Source of the DNA: Streptomyces tendae
GTDB lineage: Bacteria; Actinomycetota; Actinomycetes; Streptomycetales; Streptomycetaceae
NCBI RefSeq assembly: GCF_014650435.1
Contig: NZ_BMUY01000009.1
Span: 124,001-188,000 of the forward strand
Reading direction: 5' to 3'
DNA length: 64,000 bases
This document shows positions 1-8,123 of this stretch, piece after piece; the stretch's first letter is position 1; each line of letters starts with the position of its first letter. A model generated the notes under the pieces. The model was not told the DNA's origin. It did not search any database and saw nothing but the letters and a program-made list of their open reading frames with translations. Made by a program: the position numbers and the translations under genes.

Positions 1-495
1 TCCGGGAGCCATGACGGGTCGCACGGCGGCTCGCACGGCGGCGGGGGCTCTCACGCGGGCGGCCACGCCTCGGACTCGCCCGGCGTCGGCTCCGGCAACC
101 ACGTCGAGGTGCCGATCGACGTGCCGGTGAACGTGTGCGGCAACAGCATCGACGTGGTCGGCGCCCTCAACCCGGCCTTCGGCAACGACTGCGACAACGG
201 GGGCGGAGGCGGGGACCGCTCGACGCCCCCTGGCGACCACGAGACGCCTCCCGAGAAGCCGGGCAACCCCGACAACCCCGACACCCCGGACAAGCCGTCC
301 GGCCCGGACGGCGAGACGCCGGACGACTCCAAGGACCGCAACCGGCCCGACACCCAGACCGTCGGCCAGCCCAGCGGTGACGCGGCGCTCGCCGAGACCG
401 GCAGCGACCTGCCGCTGGGCCTCGCCCTGCCGGTGGGCGCCGGCGCGCTGCTCGCGGGCACGGTGCTCTACCGCAAGGCGCGCGCCTCGGCGTGA
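1..495 (+). CDS. chpC: Long chaplin, 3' part (ChpC-like), sortase-anchored
   Basis: The reading frame is open from the first base, so the 5' end lies outside the window. The visible 164 residues begin in a Gly/Ser/His-rich linker. A chaplin domain follows (PVNVCGNSIDVVGALNPAFG, with paired Cys in VCGN and NDCDN), then an acidic Pro/Asp-rich spacer, and finally a sortase signal: LAETG, a hydrophobic stretch and the basic tail RKARASA. In the family, long chaplins carry two chaplin domains, are fixed to peptidoglycan by sortase and help build the amyloid surface layer of aerial hyphae. The upstream domain and signal peptide are not visible. Naming it ChpC rather than ChpA or ChpB rests on the downstream gene order. 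Confidence 0.88.
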   Translation, partial: SGSHDGSHGGSHGGGGSHAGGHASDSPGVGSGNHVEVPIDVPVNVCGNSIDVVGALNPAFGNDCDNGGGGGDRSTPPGDHETPPEKPGNPDNPDTPDKPSGPDGETPDDSKDRNRPDTQTVGQPSGDAALAETGSDLPLGLALPVGAGALLAGTVLYRKARASA

Positions 496-559
496 GAGGG
501 GCACACCGGTACACGCAGCGGGCTCCGCACCGGCGGGGCCCGCTCCGTTTCCGCCTCCG

Positions 560-748
560 TCACCAGGTGGCGCGCACCTGGCGAATGATCCGCCGCCGCA
601 ACCGCACCTTGCGGCTGCCGTCACGCAGCAGGGTCAGGCGGTACAACTCCCAGTGTCCGTACTCGGCATGGTCCGTCAGCTGACGTGTCGCCTCCTTGCG
701 GGTGACCCCGCGCGGTAGGTACACGTCGACAAATTCGTATTCCGGCAT
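560..748 (-). CDS. DUF5703-like small protein
   Basis: This is a 62-residue protein rich in Arg and aromatic residues, starting MPEYEFVDVYLPRG and containing WELYRLTLLRDGSRK. It matches a small conserved actinobacterial family of unknown function (DUF5703), recognised by eye only. There is no membrane segment or signal. The gene points away from the 796 gene; their starts are only about 50 bp apart, so they share a compact divergent promoter region. Complete in length for the family. Function unknown. Confidence 0.7.
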   Translation of the reverse strand: MPEYEFVDVYLPRGVTRKEATRQLTDHAEYGHWELYRLTLLRDGSRKVRLRRRIIRQVRATW

Positions 749-756
749 CGAATCTA

Positions 757-786
757 TTGTGCGGGCTGGGGCCCGGTACGGATAGC
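757..786 (+). promoter_or_regulatory. Candidate promoter for the 796 gene, leaderless layout
   Basis: TTGTGC (757-762) and GATAGC (781-786) are separated by 18 bp. The ATG at 796 follows the -10 by 9 nt, which would give an almost leaderless transcript. No ribosome-binding site is visible before that ATG, which fits. Confidence 0.4.
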
Positions 787-795
787 GTCTGCACT

Positions 796-1560
796 ATGTC
801 TGATGCTGCGCAGCCCACCGCTGCCGAGGTACGCGCCGCCGCCGAGGCGGTCAAGACCGCGCTCGACCGTCACCTTGCCGCGGTCGAACGCCGGTCGGGA
901 GAGGAAGACCCGGCCGTCTACGACGCGTTCAACGAGCTGGCCGCGGCCGCGGAGGCGTACGACGAACTGCTCTACGACCGGTACGACGAGGTCACTCCCT
1001 TCGAGATCCCCGGCGAGGACACGCTGCCGCCGTACACGGGCCCGGAGGAACCCAGCGCGCTGAGCGTCCTGATCCGCCGCGACTACGCCGTGGCCGAACC
1101 GCAGCGGCTGATGGCCCAGGCCCGGCGGGTGGAGGCGGCGGACGAGGACGCACCGGGGGCCGGGGCCTCGGGCACGGTGCACGGCGCCCTCGGCCTCCTC
1201 TTCGGCGAGTTCGAGCCGGACGAGATCGCCTCGCGGCACAAGGAGTTCGGTCTCGAGGAGGGCGACTCCACGCTCTGGGTGACGGCCGCGGACGAGAGTG
1301 CCGAGCCGGGCGAGTGGCTGGAGGCCCCGTTCGAAGAGGTCGACCCCGAGCGGGTGGTCTGCCGCTTCGACGTCAGCGCGGTCTTCGACGAGGAGTTCGA
1401 CGACGGCGACGAGGAGGAAGAGGAGGACGAGGGCGAGGGCGAGGACGGCGAAGCCGACCTGTCGGACCTGGACGAGGACCTGGACGAGGATCTCGACACG
1501 GATCTGGACAGGGACCTCGACGAGGACGGTGAGCCCGCCCGCCTGGAGGCCGACCGCTGA
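796..1560 (+). CDS. Hypothetical protein with acidic Asp-Leu repeat tail
   Basis: This is a 254-residue protein starting MSDAAQPTAAEVRAA. I chose the ATG at 796 over the in-frame upstream start at 757 because a promoter-like pair of boxes overlaps 757-786. The N-terminal half is helical and charged. A middle part (LGLLFGEFEPDEIA, WVTAADES) looks globular. The last ~55 residues are almost entirely Asp/Glu with Leu, in a periodic pattern (DLDEDLDEDLDTDLDRDLDED). I do not recognise a functional family. The acidic tail may bind cations or basic partners, but that is inference. The gene converges on the RecD-like gene. Confidence 0.75.
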   Translation: MSDAAQPTAAEVRAAAEAVKTALDRHLAAVERRSGEEDPAVYDAFNELAAAAEAYDELLYDRYDEVTPFEIPGEDTLPPYTGPEEPSALSVLIRRDYAVAEPQRLMAQARRVEAADEDAPGAGASGTVHGALGLLFGEFEPDEIASRHKEFGLEEGDSTLWVTAADESAEPGEWLEAPFEEVDPERVVCRFDVSAVFDEEFDDGDEEEEEDEGEGEDGEADLSDLDEDLDEDLDTDLDRDLDEDGEPARLEADR

Positions 1561-1617
1561 CCGGCACCCGCCACGGCCTGCCCGAGGCGTCAGCGGTAGC
1601 CGCAGGCGGGTCTGGGT

Positions 1618-1643
1618 GCCCCCGGCGGGGATGCGCCGGGGGC
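1618..1643. terminator. Hairpin between convergent genes
   Basis: GCCCCCGGCG (1618-1627) pairs perfectly with CGCCGGGGGC (1634-1643) around a 6-nt loop. It lies between the ends of the 796 gene and the minus-strand gene ending at 1657, and probably serves both. Confidence 0.6.
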
Positions 1644-1656
1644 CGGGTGCCCGCGG

Positions 1657-3861
1657 TCAGTCGGTGGTCGGGGTCTGGGGGGCCAGCAGCCGAGGCAGGC
1701 GGGTCGTGCGGGGCTTCGCCGGGATTTCGGCCACCGCGCGGGGGAGGGCCTGCTCCACGCCGTGCACCACGGACAGGTGCCGTGCGGCCCGGCCGAACGC
1801 CGTGTAGATCCAGGGGCGGCTGAGGGCCTGCACGGCGTCACCGGGCAGCACCACGACCGCGGCGGCCCAGCGGCCGCCCAGCGCCTGGTGGGCGGTCAGC
1901 GCCCAGCCGTGCCGCACCGCGCCCTCCACCCGGTCCCTGGGCACGATCACGGTCTCGCCCGCGCACGACAGGTGCAGTCCTTCGGCGTCGGCCGTGACCA
2001 CCCGCCCCGGCAGCACCCGGCCCGGGGCGGGCGTGTGGACGACCCGGTCCCCGGGGTCGAATCCGCCGAAGCGACCGGGGCCGGGGTTGAGGCGTTCCTT
2101 CAGCGCCGCGTTGAGCACGCGCGTGCCCGCGGCACCGCCGTGGCCCGGCGTGATGACCTGCGTCTCCTCGGCCGGGACGCCGATCGCGCGCGGCACCGAG
2201 TCCGCCACGAGCTGGACGGTGCGGTGCACGGCCTCGCCCGCGTCCCGCACCGGCACGATCACGACCTCCTTGCCGGGCGCCTCCACCTGGCCCAGCTCAC
2301 CGATGCCGATGCCGGAGACCAGTTCGCCGAGCGGACCCGGGTCCGGGCGCCGCGAGGCGATCTGGGGACAGACCCGTGCCGCCAGCAGGTCCGCGAAGAC
2401 CCGCCCGGGGCCCACGGACCAGAGCACCGCCGGGTCCCCGGCCAGCACCAGCCGGGCCCCGTCCGGCAGTGACTCCGCGAGTAGGGCACCCGCCTCCACG
2501 TCGAGCTGCGGCGCGTCGACCACGACGAGCAGATCGAGGTCCAGCGCCCCGTCGGCGTCCCGCCCCGGACCCTCGGCGCCGGTCAGCAGCCCGGTCACGG
2601 TGACCGCCGCGGGAGCCTTTGGCCCCGAGGAGGGCGGCTCGGCCGGCGCGGCGCCCAGCAGGGCGGCGAAGCGGTCGCGGCCGAGCGGGCCGGGCGCGGC
2701 TGCCCAGGCCCGCAGGCCCAGGGCGTGCGCCGTGCGCAGCAGGGCGGCGGGCTCGGCCAGGGACGCCTCGCCGCCGGTGTGCAGGACCAGTCCGTGGCCC
2801 GCGACGGCACGGATCAGCTCGGCCGCCGAGCCCTGCGCGGAGGCGGCCGCCTGCTCCCAGTCCGCCGCGGAGCCGTCCTGCTTGGGCGCCGAGTTGACCA
2901 GCCGGGCCAGTCCGTCGGCGAGGCTCTCCTCGGCGAGCGCGTACCGCTCGAGGCCGATCAGCACCCGGACGGGACGCTCCTCGCCCTCCTCGCCTTCCTC
3001 GTCCTGCTCGCCCTCCTGGCGGGCGTCGGTCTCCTCCAGGGCGTCCTGGAAGGCGAGTGCCTCGCCCTCGGCGAGCGTGCTCTGCACGGCGGCGTCGGGG
3101 TCCGGAACGCCCCGCTGGGCCAGCGTGGCGGTGAGCCGCGGCAGCTCCAGTGCCGTGTGCCCGGCCAGCGCCGCCTGCTCCAGCAGCCACACGGTCACGG
3201 CACGGCCGCGCCGCTCGTCGTCCGGGCCGCACTCGGCGCCGAGCAGCGCGCGGGCGAACCCGTCGGCCTGCTCCGGCCGCACTCCGGCGACCCGGAGCAA
3301 CAGCCAGGGGTCCTCGCGCAGCGCGTCCTGAGCGCCTTCACCGAGGAGCGCGGCGGTCTGCGGCGCGAGCCCCTCGGGGGCGCCCCCCTCCGCCAGTACG
3401 CGTCGCACGCTCTGCACGGTCTCCGGGGCCGGACCCGCGGGCCCGGCGGGCGCGGCGGAGTGCTCCGCGGGCGCCGGACGGGGCGGGCGCACCGGCTCCG
3501 GCGCTGGGCGGCGGGCGGGTTCGGGAGCGCCGAAGACCGTGGCCGCCGGCTTCTCACCGCTCTCCACGGCGCGTACTGCGGCGAGCAGGTCGGCCGCCGA
3601 GCCGCTGAGCTTGCCACCGGCGTTGATCGGCCCCTGCTTCTCGGCCTTCCGCCGCTCGATGCGCTCCCGCTCGATCCGCTGCGCCGCCAGCTCGGCCTCG
3701 ACCTCGGACACCTGCGCCGCCGCCTCGCCCCCGTCCCCTGCGGGCTCGTCCGGCCGCGCTTCGGAGGCCGCCCCGGCCGGCTCCGCGGTGCCCGGGGTCT
3801 CCGGCCCGGTGTCCACGGCGTGCGCGGTGTCCTCGGTGGCGGGCTCGGGCTCCGTGCTCAC
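1657..3861 (-). CDS. RecD2-like protein with lost ATPase motifs
   Basis: This is a 734-residue protein with a GTG start. Residues 1-150 are acidic and Ala/Pro-rich, with a charged helical stretch. Residues ~150-290 resemble the helix-hairpin-helix and pre-helicase region of RecD2 (LLGEGAQDALREDPWLLLRV). The rest follows RecD2 motif order, but key residues are gone. The Walker A site, normally GGPGTGKT, reads TGGEASLAEPA (~361), with no Lys. Walker B reads VVVDAPQLD (~444), lacking the Glu. LAGDPAVLWSVGPG (~469), ITPGHGGAAGTRVLNAALKE, ALTAHQALGG (~652) and WIYTAFGRAARHL (~683) are still recognisable. I infer a non-ATPase structural or DNA-binding paralogue. Its start overlaps the stop of the reductase gene by 4 bp (GTGA), so the two are co-translated. 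Confidence 0.75.
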   Translation of the reverse strand: MSTEPEPATEDTAHAVDTGPETPGTAEPAGAASEARPDEPAGDGGEAAAQVSEVEAELAAQRIERERIERRKAEKQGPINAGGKLSGSAADLLAAVRAVESGEKPAATVFGAPEPARRPAPEPVRPPRPAPAEHSAAPAGPAGPAPETVQSVRRVLAEGGAPEGLAPQTAALLGEGAQDALREDPWLLLRVAGVRPEQADGFARALLGAECGPDDERRGRAVTVWLLEQAALAGHTALELPRLTATLAQRGVPDPDAAVQSTLAEGEALAFQDALEETDARQEGEQDEEGEEGEERPVRVLIGLERYALAEESLADGLARLVNSAPKQDGSAADWEQAAASAQGSAAELIRAVAGHGLVLHTGGEASLAEPAALLRTAHALGLRAWAAAPGPLGRDRFAALLGAAPAEPPSSGPKAPAAVTVTGLLTGAEGPGRDADGALDLDLLVVVDAPQLDVEAGALLAESLPDGARLVLAGDPAVLWSVGPGRVFADLLAARVCPQIASRRPDPGPLGELVSGIGIGELGQVEAPGKEVVIVPVRDAGEAVHRTVQLVADSVPRAIGVPAEETQVITPGHGGAAGTRVLNAALKERLNPGPGRFGGFDPGDRVVHTPAPGRVLPGRVVTADAEGLHLSCAGETVIVPRDRVEGAVRHGWALTAHQALGGRWAAAVVVLPGDAVQALSRPWIYTAFGRAARHLSVVHGVEQALPRAVAEIPAKPRTTRLPRLLAPQTPTTD

Positions 3862-4856
3862 AGCGTGCTCCAGTCGTGATCGGGATAGCGGTGCACGGGC
3901 GCCGACACGTCGTCGAGCGCCCGGCAGATCTCGTCAGGAAGACTAAGGGTCTCCACTGACAGCGCCGCCGTGAGTTGCTGCGCGGTGCGCGGACCGATGA
4001 TCGGGGCGACCACCCCGGGCCGGTCGCGGACCCAGGCCAGCGCCACCTGGAGCGGGGTCACCGCGAGCCCGTCCGCCGCCGTCGCCACCGCGTCCACGAT
4101 GTGCCCGGCCGTGTCGTCGAGGTAGGGCTCGACGAACGGTGCCAGATGGTCCGAGGCGCCCCGCGAGTCCGGGGGCGTGGCGTCCTTGCGGTACTTGCCC
4201 GTGAGCACCCCCCGGCCCAGCGGGGACGAGGGCAGCAGCCCGATCCCCAGGTCCAGGGCGGCCGGCAGCACCTCCCGCTCCACACCCCGCTGGAGCAGCG
4301 AGTACTCCATCTGGGTGCTCGCCACCCGGTTGCGCACACCCGGCGCCGCCAGCTGCCAGGTCGCCGCCTTGGCCAGCTGCCAGCCGCAGAAGTTGGAGAC
4401 CCCCGCGTAGCGCGCCCGGCCGCTGCTGACCGCGACGTCGAGGGCGTGCAGCGTCTCCTCCAGCGGGGTGTGCGGGTCGAAGGCGTGCAGGTGCCACACG
4501 TCGACGTGGTCCGTGCCCAGGCGGGCCAGCGAGGCGTCCAGTGCGGAGAGCAGGTGGGCACGCGACCCGTCGAACCGGCGGTCGGGATCCGGAACGCTGC
4601 CGGCCTTCGTCGAGATCACCAGGTCCCGGCGCGGCACCAGGCCCTCCATGAGGCGGCCCAGCAGGTACTCCGACTCGCCGTCGCCATAGACGTCCGCGGT
4701 GTCGACGAGCGTCCCGCCCGCCTCCCAGAAGGTCTTCAAGAGGTCCGCGGCGTCATGCTCGTCCGTGTCCCGGCCCCAGGTCAGGGTGCCTAGACCGATG
4801 CGGGACACGCGCAGGCCGGTGCGGCCGAGATGCCTCTGCTCCATGAACGCCGACAT
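3858..4856 (-). CDS. Aldo/keto reductase
   Basis: This is a 332-residue single-domain TIM-barrel oxidoreductase using NADPH. The N-terminus (MEQRHLGRTGLRVSRIGLGT) and DTADVYGDGESE, with Asp and Tyr of the AKR tetrad, are typical. Later come STKAG (tetrad Lys), DVWHLHAFDP (tetrad His), GVSNFCGWQL and the cofactor region IIGPRTAQQL. An alternative start is the internal Met five residues in. It is the first gene of a two-gene operon with the RecD-like gene. Substrate cannot be told from sequence. Confidence 0.9.
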   Translation of the reverse strand: MSAFMEQRHLGRTGLRVSRIGLGTLTWGRDTDEHDAADLLKTFWEAGGTLVDTADVYGDGESEYLLGRLMEGLVPRRDLVISTKAGSVPDPDRRFDGSRAHLLSALDASLARLGTDHVDVWHLHAFDPHTPLEETLHALDVAVSSGRARYAGVSNFCGWQLAKAATWQLAAPGVRNRVASTQMEYSLLQRGVEREVLPAALDLGIGLLPSSPLGRGVLTGKYRKDATPPDSRGASDHLAPFVEPYLDDTAGHIVDAVATAADGLAVTPLQVALAWVRDRPGVVAPIIGPRTAQQLTAALSVETLSLPDEICRALDDVSAPVHRYPDHDWSTL

Positions 4857-4931
4857 TACTGGGCACGGCTTGCCCTGTGGGGGCCTGTGGACAACCGATT
4901 TCCGCGCGCTAAGGTCGGGGCACCAGCCACG

Positions 4932-4945
4932 TTACTGATCGGTAA
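4932..4945. promoter_or_regulatory. Candidate operator palindrome
   Basis: TTACTGATCGGTAA is an inverted repeat with one mismatched pair. It lies between the divergent aldo/keto reductase and F420 oxidoreductase genes, 13 bp before the latter's start. The size and symmetry fit a TetR-type site. No regulator gene is adjacent. Confidence 0.35.
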
Positions 4946-4957
4946 GGGGAATCGGCC

Positions 4958-6013
4958 ATGCAGCTCGGGATCAACCTCGGCTACTGGGGTGCCGGAATGG
5001 ACGCGGACAACCTGGCCGTCGCCCAGGAGGCCGACCGGCTCGGATACGCCGTGTGCTGGGCCGCCGAGGCATACGGCTCCGACGCGGCCACCGTGCTGAC
5101 CTGGGTCGCCGCCCAGACCGAACGCATCGACGTCGGCTCGGCCATCTTCCAGATCCCCGCCCGCCAGCCCGCGATGACCGCGATGACCGCCGCCACCCTG
5201 GACTCCCTGTCCAAGGGCCGTTTCCGCCTCGGCCTCGGCGTGTCGGGACCGCAGGTCTCCGAGGGCTGGTACGGCGTCAAGTTCGACAAGCCGCTCGCCC
5301 GCACCCGCGAGTACGTCGAGATCGTGCGCAAGGCGATGACCCGGGAACGGCTCTCCTACGAGGGACAGCACTGGACGCTGCCGCTGCCCGACGGCCCCGG
5401 CAAGCCCATCAAGCTGACCGTGCACCCGCAGCGCGAGCACATCCCGCTGTACATCGCCGCGATCGGCCCGAAGAACCTGGAGCAGACCGGCGAGATCGCC
5501 GACGGCGCCCTGCTCATCTTCCCCTCCGCCGACCACCTGGAGGAGACCGCCGTCAAGCACCTGCGCGCCGGGCGCGAGAAGGCCGGCAAGACCCTCGACG
5601 GGTTCGACGTCTGCCCGACCCTGCCGCTCGCCCTCGGCGACGACAAGGACGTCCCCGCCCTCGCGGACACCTTCCGCCCCTACACCGCGCTCTACGTCGG
5701 CGGCATGGGCAGCCGCAAGCAGAACTTCTACAACCAGCTCGCCCAGCGCATGGGATACGAGCGGGAAGCCGCCGACATCCAGGACAAGTACCTGTCCGGC
5801 GACAAGCAGGGCGCCGCCGAAGCCGTACCCCACGAGCTGATCGACCAGACGACACTGCTCGGCTCCGTCGACCGCATCGCCGACCGGATGAAGGCATACG
5901 CCGCGGCCGGTGTCACCACCCTCACCCTCGCCCCCGCCGGCTTCACCCTGGACGAGCGGCTCGCCGCACTCCGCGCGGGCACCGAGGCCCTGGAGCGCGC
6001 CGGACTGGCGTGA
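4958..6013 (+). CDS. LLM-class F420-dependent oxidoreductase
   Basis: This is a 351-residue luciferase-like TIM-barrel protein. Features include MQLGINLGYWGAG at the N-terminus, WAAEAYGSDAAT, the ARQPAMTAMTAATLDSLS stretch, GRFRLGLGVSGPQVSEGWYG and a C-terminal LTLAPAGFTLDERL. The F420-dependent subfamily carries out hydride transfers with the deazaflavin cofactor abundant in actinobacteria. The ATG is preceded by AAGGGGAAT as ribosome-binding site. It is transcribed away from the reductase operon and nothing follows closely, so it is probably monocistronic. Substrate unknown. Confidence 0.88.
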   Translation: MQLGINLGYWGAGMDADNLAVAQEADRLGYAVCWAAEAYGSDAATVLTWVAAQTERIDVGSAIFQIPARQPAMTAMTAATLDSLSKGRFRLGLGVSGPQVSEGWYGVKFDKPLARTREYVEIVRKAMTRERLSYEGQHWTLPLPDGPGKPIKLTVHPQREHIPLYIAAIGPKNLEQTGEIADGALLIFPSADHLEETAVKHLRAGREKAGKTLDGFDVCPTLPLALGDDKDVPALADTFRPYTALYVGGMGSRKQNFYNQLAQRMGYEREAADIQDKYLSGDKQGAAEAVPHELIDQTTLLGSVDRIADRMKAYAAAGVTTLTLAPAGFTLDERLAALRAGTEALERAGLA

Positions 6014-6249
6014 CCCGGGAGGAAAGTTTCTGCGGCCGTGGTGGGGGCTCGGGGGTCTTCCCCGCCACGGCCGTCACGAGGAACAACGCGTCCACGCGCG
6101 CGTGGTTACGCCTTGGCGCGCCCCGGCCGTCCTTCTTTCGGCGGAGTTGTGCGCCGCACCTGTTGCCGTGCCCCCTCGCCCGCACTTGACTCGGCTTCGC
6201 GGAGTGTGCGGAACCTGCGGATCACGCAGCGGCAGAGAGGTGCCCACCG

Positions 6250-7038
6250 ATGCTTTCGGCCAAGAGTCTTTTCCAGGAGATCCTCGACAACGACGAGTCG
6301 TTCCGTCTCTTCTGCTCCATCGCGGCCAGCGGCGAGTCCCAGGGCGGCTGGGAGAACGCGCGCATCGCGGCGCTGGTGCCGGAGAGCGAACGCGCCCTCG
6401 CCCCCAAGATCACCCGGCACGGTGCGGACGAGGACAAGCACGGCCGGATCTTCAACGCCCTGTTGAAGAAGCGCGGCCTCGAACCCGTCGAGGTACCGCC
6501 CGAGACCGACTACACGATGCTCCTGGAGCGGCACGGCATCGGCCTCGCCCACGAGAAGCTCAAGGCCGACCAGCCCCTCACGGTGCGGGACGTCATCACC
6601 TACCTCGCCCACAGCAGGGTCACCGAGCAGCGCGCGGCCGAGCAGATGGCGATGCTCCTCAAGTACTTCGCGGACCACCCCGACCTGGGCCGGGCGGTCC
6701 GGATGATCTCGGCCGACGAGGACAACCACCTCGCCTACTCCCACGAGGAACTGCTGCGCTACGCCGCCGCCGGGCACGGCCCGTACATCCGGCGCACCCT
6801 GCGCGAGTGCGCGCACGCCGAGATCCGCGTCCACCGTGACGTCAGCCTCGCCGTGATGGCCCGCATGGGGCGCCTCCTCGGCTGGTCCCGCGCCAGGTCG
6901 GCGCTGCTCGCGGCGGGCATCCACGCGACGTACGCCGCCGAGCGGCTGGCCGGCTGGCGCCGCATGGTGACGCTGCGGGCGCCCGAACGGCGCGACGCGC
7001 TCGGCGGACCCGCCGCCGCGGCCCCCGAGGTCGCCTAA
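6250..7038 (+). CDS. Ferritin-like di-iron protein
   Basis: This is a 262-residue all-helical protein. Two ferritin-type carboxylate/His pairs can be read: a first Glu in SGESQGGWENARI followed by DEDKHGRI, then a Glu in RVTEQRAAEQ followed by SADEDNHLAYSHEE. These spacings are typical of a four-helix di-iron bundle. The last ~100 residues are basic helices with no recognised domain. An RBS-like GCAGAGAGG precedes the start. The 236 bp upstream (6014-6249) hold no gene. The specific reaction (oxidase, hydroxylase or rubrerythrin-like) is not evident. Confidence 0.75.
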   Translation: MLSAKSLFQEILDNDESFRLFCSIAASGESQGGWENARIAALVPESERALAPKITRHGADEDKHGRIFNALLKKRGLEPVEVPPETDYTMLLERHGIGLAHEKLKADQPLTVRDVITYLAHSRVTEQRAAEQMAMLLKYFADHPDLGRAVRMISADEDNHLAYSHEELLRYAAAGHGPYIRRTLRECAHAEIRVHRDVSLAVMARMGRLLGWSRARSALLAAGIHATYAAERLAGWRRMVTLRAPERRDALGGPAAAAPEVA

Positions 7039-7066
7039 GGGGCCCCGGTCCCACAGCCGGCCCCGG

Positions 7067-8071
7067 CTACAGCCAGCCCCGGCGCTTGAACTGCCGGTAC
7101 AGCAGCAGCTCCAGGACGGCCATCAGTGCGATCACCGCCGGGTAGCCCCACACCCAGTGCAGCTCCGGCATGTGCTCGAAGTTCATGCCGTAGATCCCCG
7201 CGACCATCGTGGGGACCGCGGCCATGGCCGCCCACGCGGAGATCTTCCGCATGTCGTCGTTCTGGCGGACGCTCGTCTGCGCCAGGTGTGCCGACAGGAT
7301 GTCCGACACCAGCCGGTCCAGGCTCTCCACCGACTCGTTCACGCGCGTGAGGTGGTCGCTCACGTCCCGGAAGAACGGCCGCGCCCGGTCGTTCACGAAA
7401 GGCACGCCGCCGCCGTACACCCCGGTACCCGCCAGCCGGGCCAGCGGGGGCGCGAGTGGCCCCGTCGCCCGGCGGAACTCCAGCACCTGCCGCTTGAAGG
7501 TGTAGATCCGCGACGCGGTGTGCCGGGAGCCGCCGCCGTCCGGAGAGAAGACCTCCGCCTCCAGCTCCTCCAGGTCCGTCTGCAGCTCGACCGCCACGTC
7601 CAGGTAGTGGTCGACGGTGGCGTCCGCTATCGCGTACAGGACCGCGGTGGGACCCTTCCCCAGCAGTTCCGGTTCGTGCTCCAGCCGCCTCCGCACGGCC
7701 TTCAGCGGCGAACCCTCGCCGTGCCGGACGACGACCGCGAACGCGTCGCCCAGGAAGATCATCAGCTCGCCGGTGGACACGGCGTCGCTGTCCGGCTCGT
7801 ACACCACCGGCTTGAGGACGGCGAAGAGGGAGTCGTCGTACACCTCCAGCTTGGGCCGCTGATGCGCCTTGAGGGCGTCCTCCACCGCCAGCGGGTGCAG
7901 CCCGAACTCCTGGCTGACCAGCTCGAACTCCTTCTCCGTCGGCTCGTGCAGGCCGATCCAGACGAAGCCGCCGGCCTCCCGTGCCTCACCGAGCGCGTCG
8001 GAGAAGTCCTCGGGCCCGGCCGTGCGGTGCCCGTCCCGGTAGATGGCGCAGTCGACGATCACCGAACCCAT
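7067..8071 (-). CDS. corA: CorA-family magnesium/divalent cation transporter
   Basis: This is a 334-residue protein with the CorA plan: a long cytoplasmic N-terminal domain (~270 residues, helical and acidic) and two C-terminal membrane segments. The signature YGMNFEHMPEL lies in the loop between them, containing the Gly-Met-Asn selectivity motif, and a basic RQFKRRGWL closes the protein. CorA pentamers move Mg2+ and some other divalent ions across the inner membrane. Start ATG at 8071 has GAGGGGAGA immediately upstream. It is divergent from the histidine phosphatase gene; their starts are 52 bp apart. Confidence 0.9.
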   Translation of the reverse strand: MGSVIVDCAIYRDGHRTAGPEDFSDALGEAREAGGFVWIGLHEPTEKEFELVSQEFGLHPLAVEDALKAHQRPKLEVYDDSLFAVLKPVVYEPDSDAVSTGELMIFLGDAFAVVVRHGEGSPLKAVRRRLEHEPELLGKGPTAVLYAIADATVDHYLDVAVELQTDLEELEAEVFSPDGGGSRHTASRIYTFKRQVLEFRRATGPLAPPLARLAGTGVYGGGVPFVNDRARPFFRDVSDHLTRVNESVESLDRLVSDILSAHLAQTSVRQNDDMRKISAWAAMAAVPTMVAGIYGMNFEHMPELHWVWGYPAVIALMAVLELLLYRQFKRRGWL

Positions 8072-8111
8072 TCTCCCCTCGTCCCGGCGCCCCTGTACCG
8101 CGCCGTACGCC

Positions 8112-8117
8112 TACCCT
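8112..8117 (+). promoter_or_regulatory. -10 box TACCCT, leaderless layout
   Basis: TACCCT ends 6 nt before the ATG at 8124, so transcription would start at or next to the start codon. No Shine-Dalgarno sequence precedes that ATG. Confidence 0.35.
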
Positions 8118-8123
8118 GGCCGC

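Noticed and set aside
1657..3861. Calling the RecD-like gene an active helicase
   Set aside because: The Walker A Lys and Walker B Glu are absent in the translated sequence.
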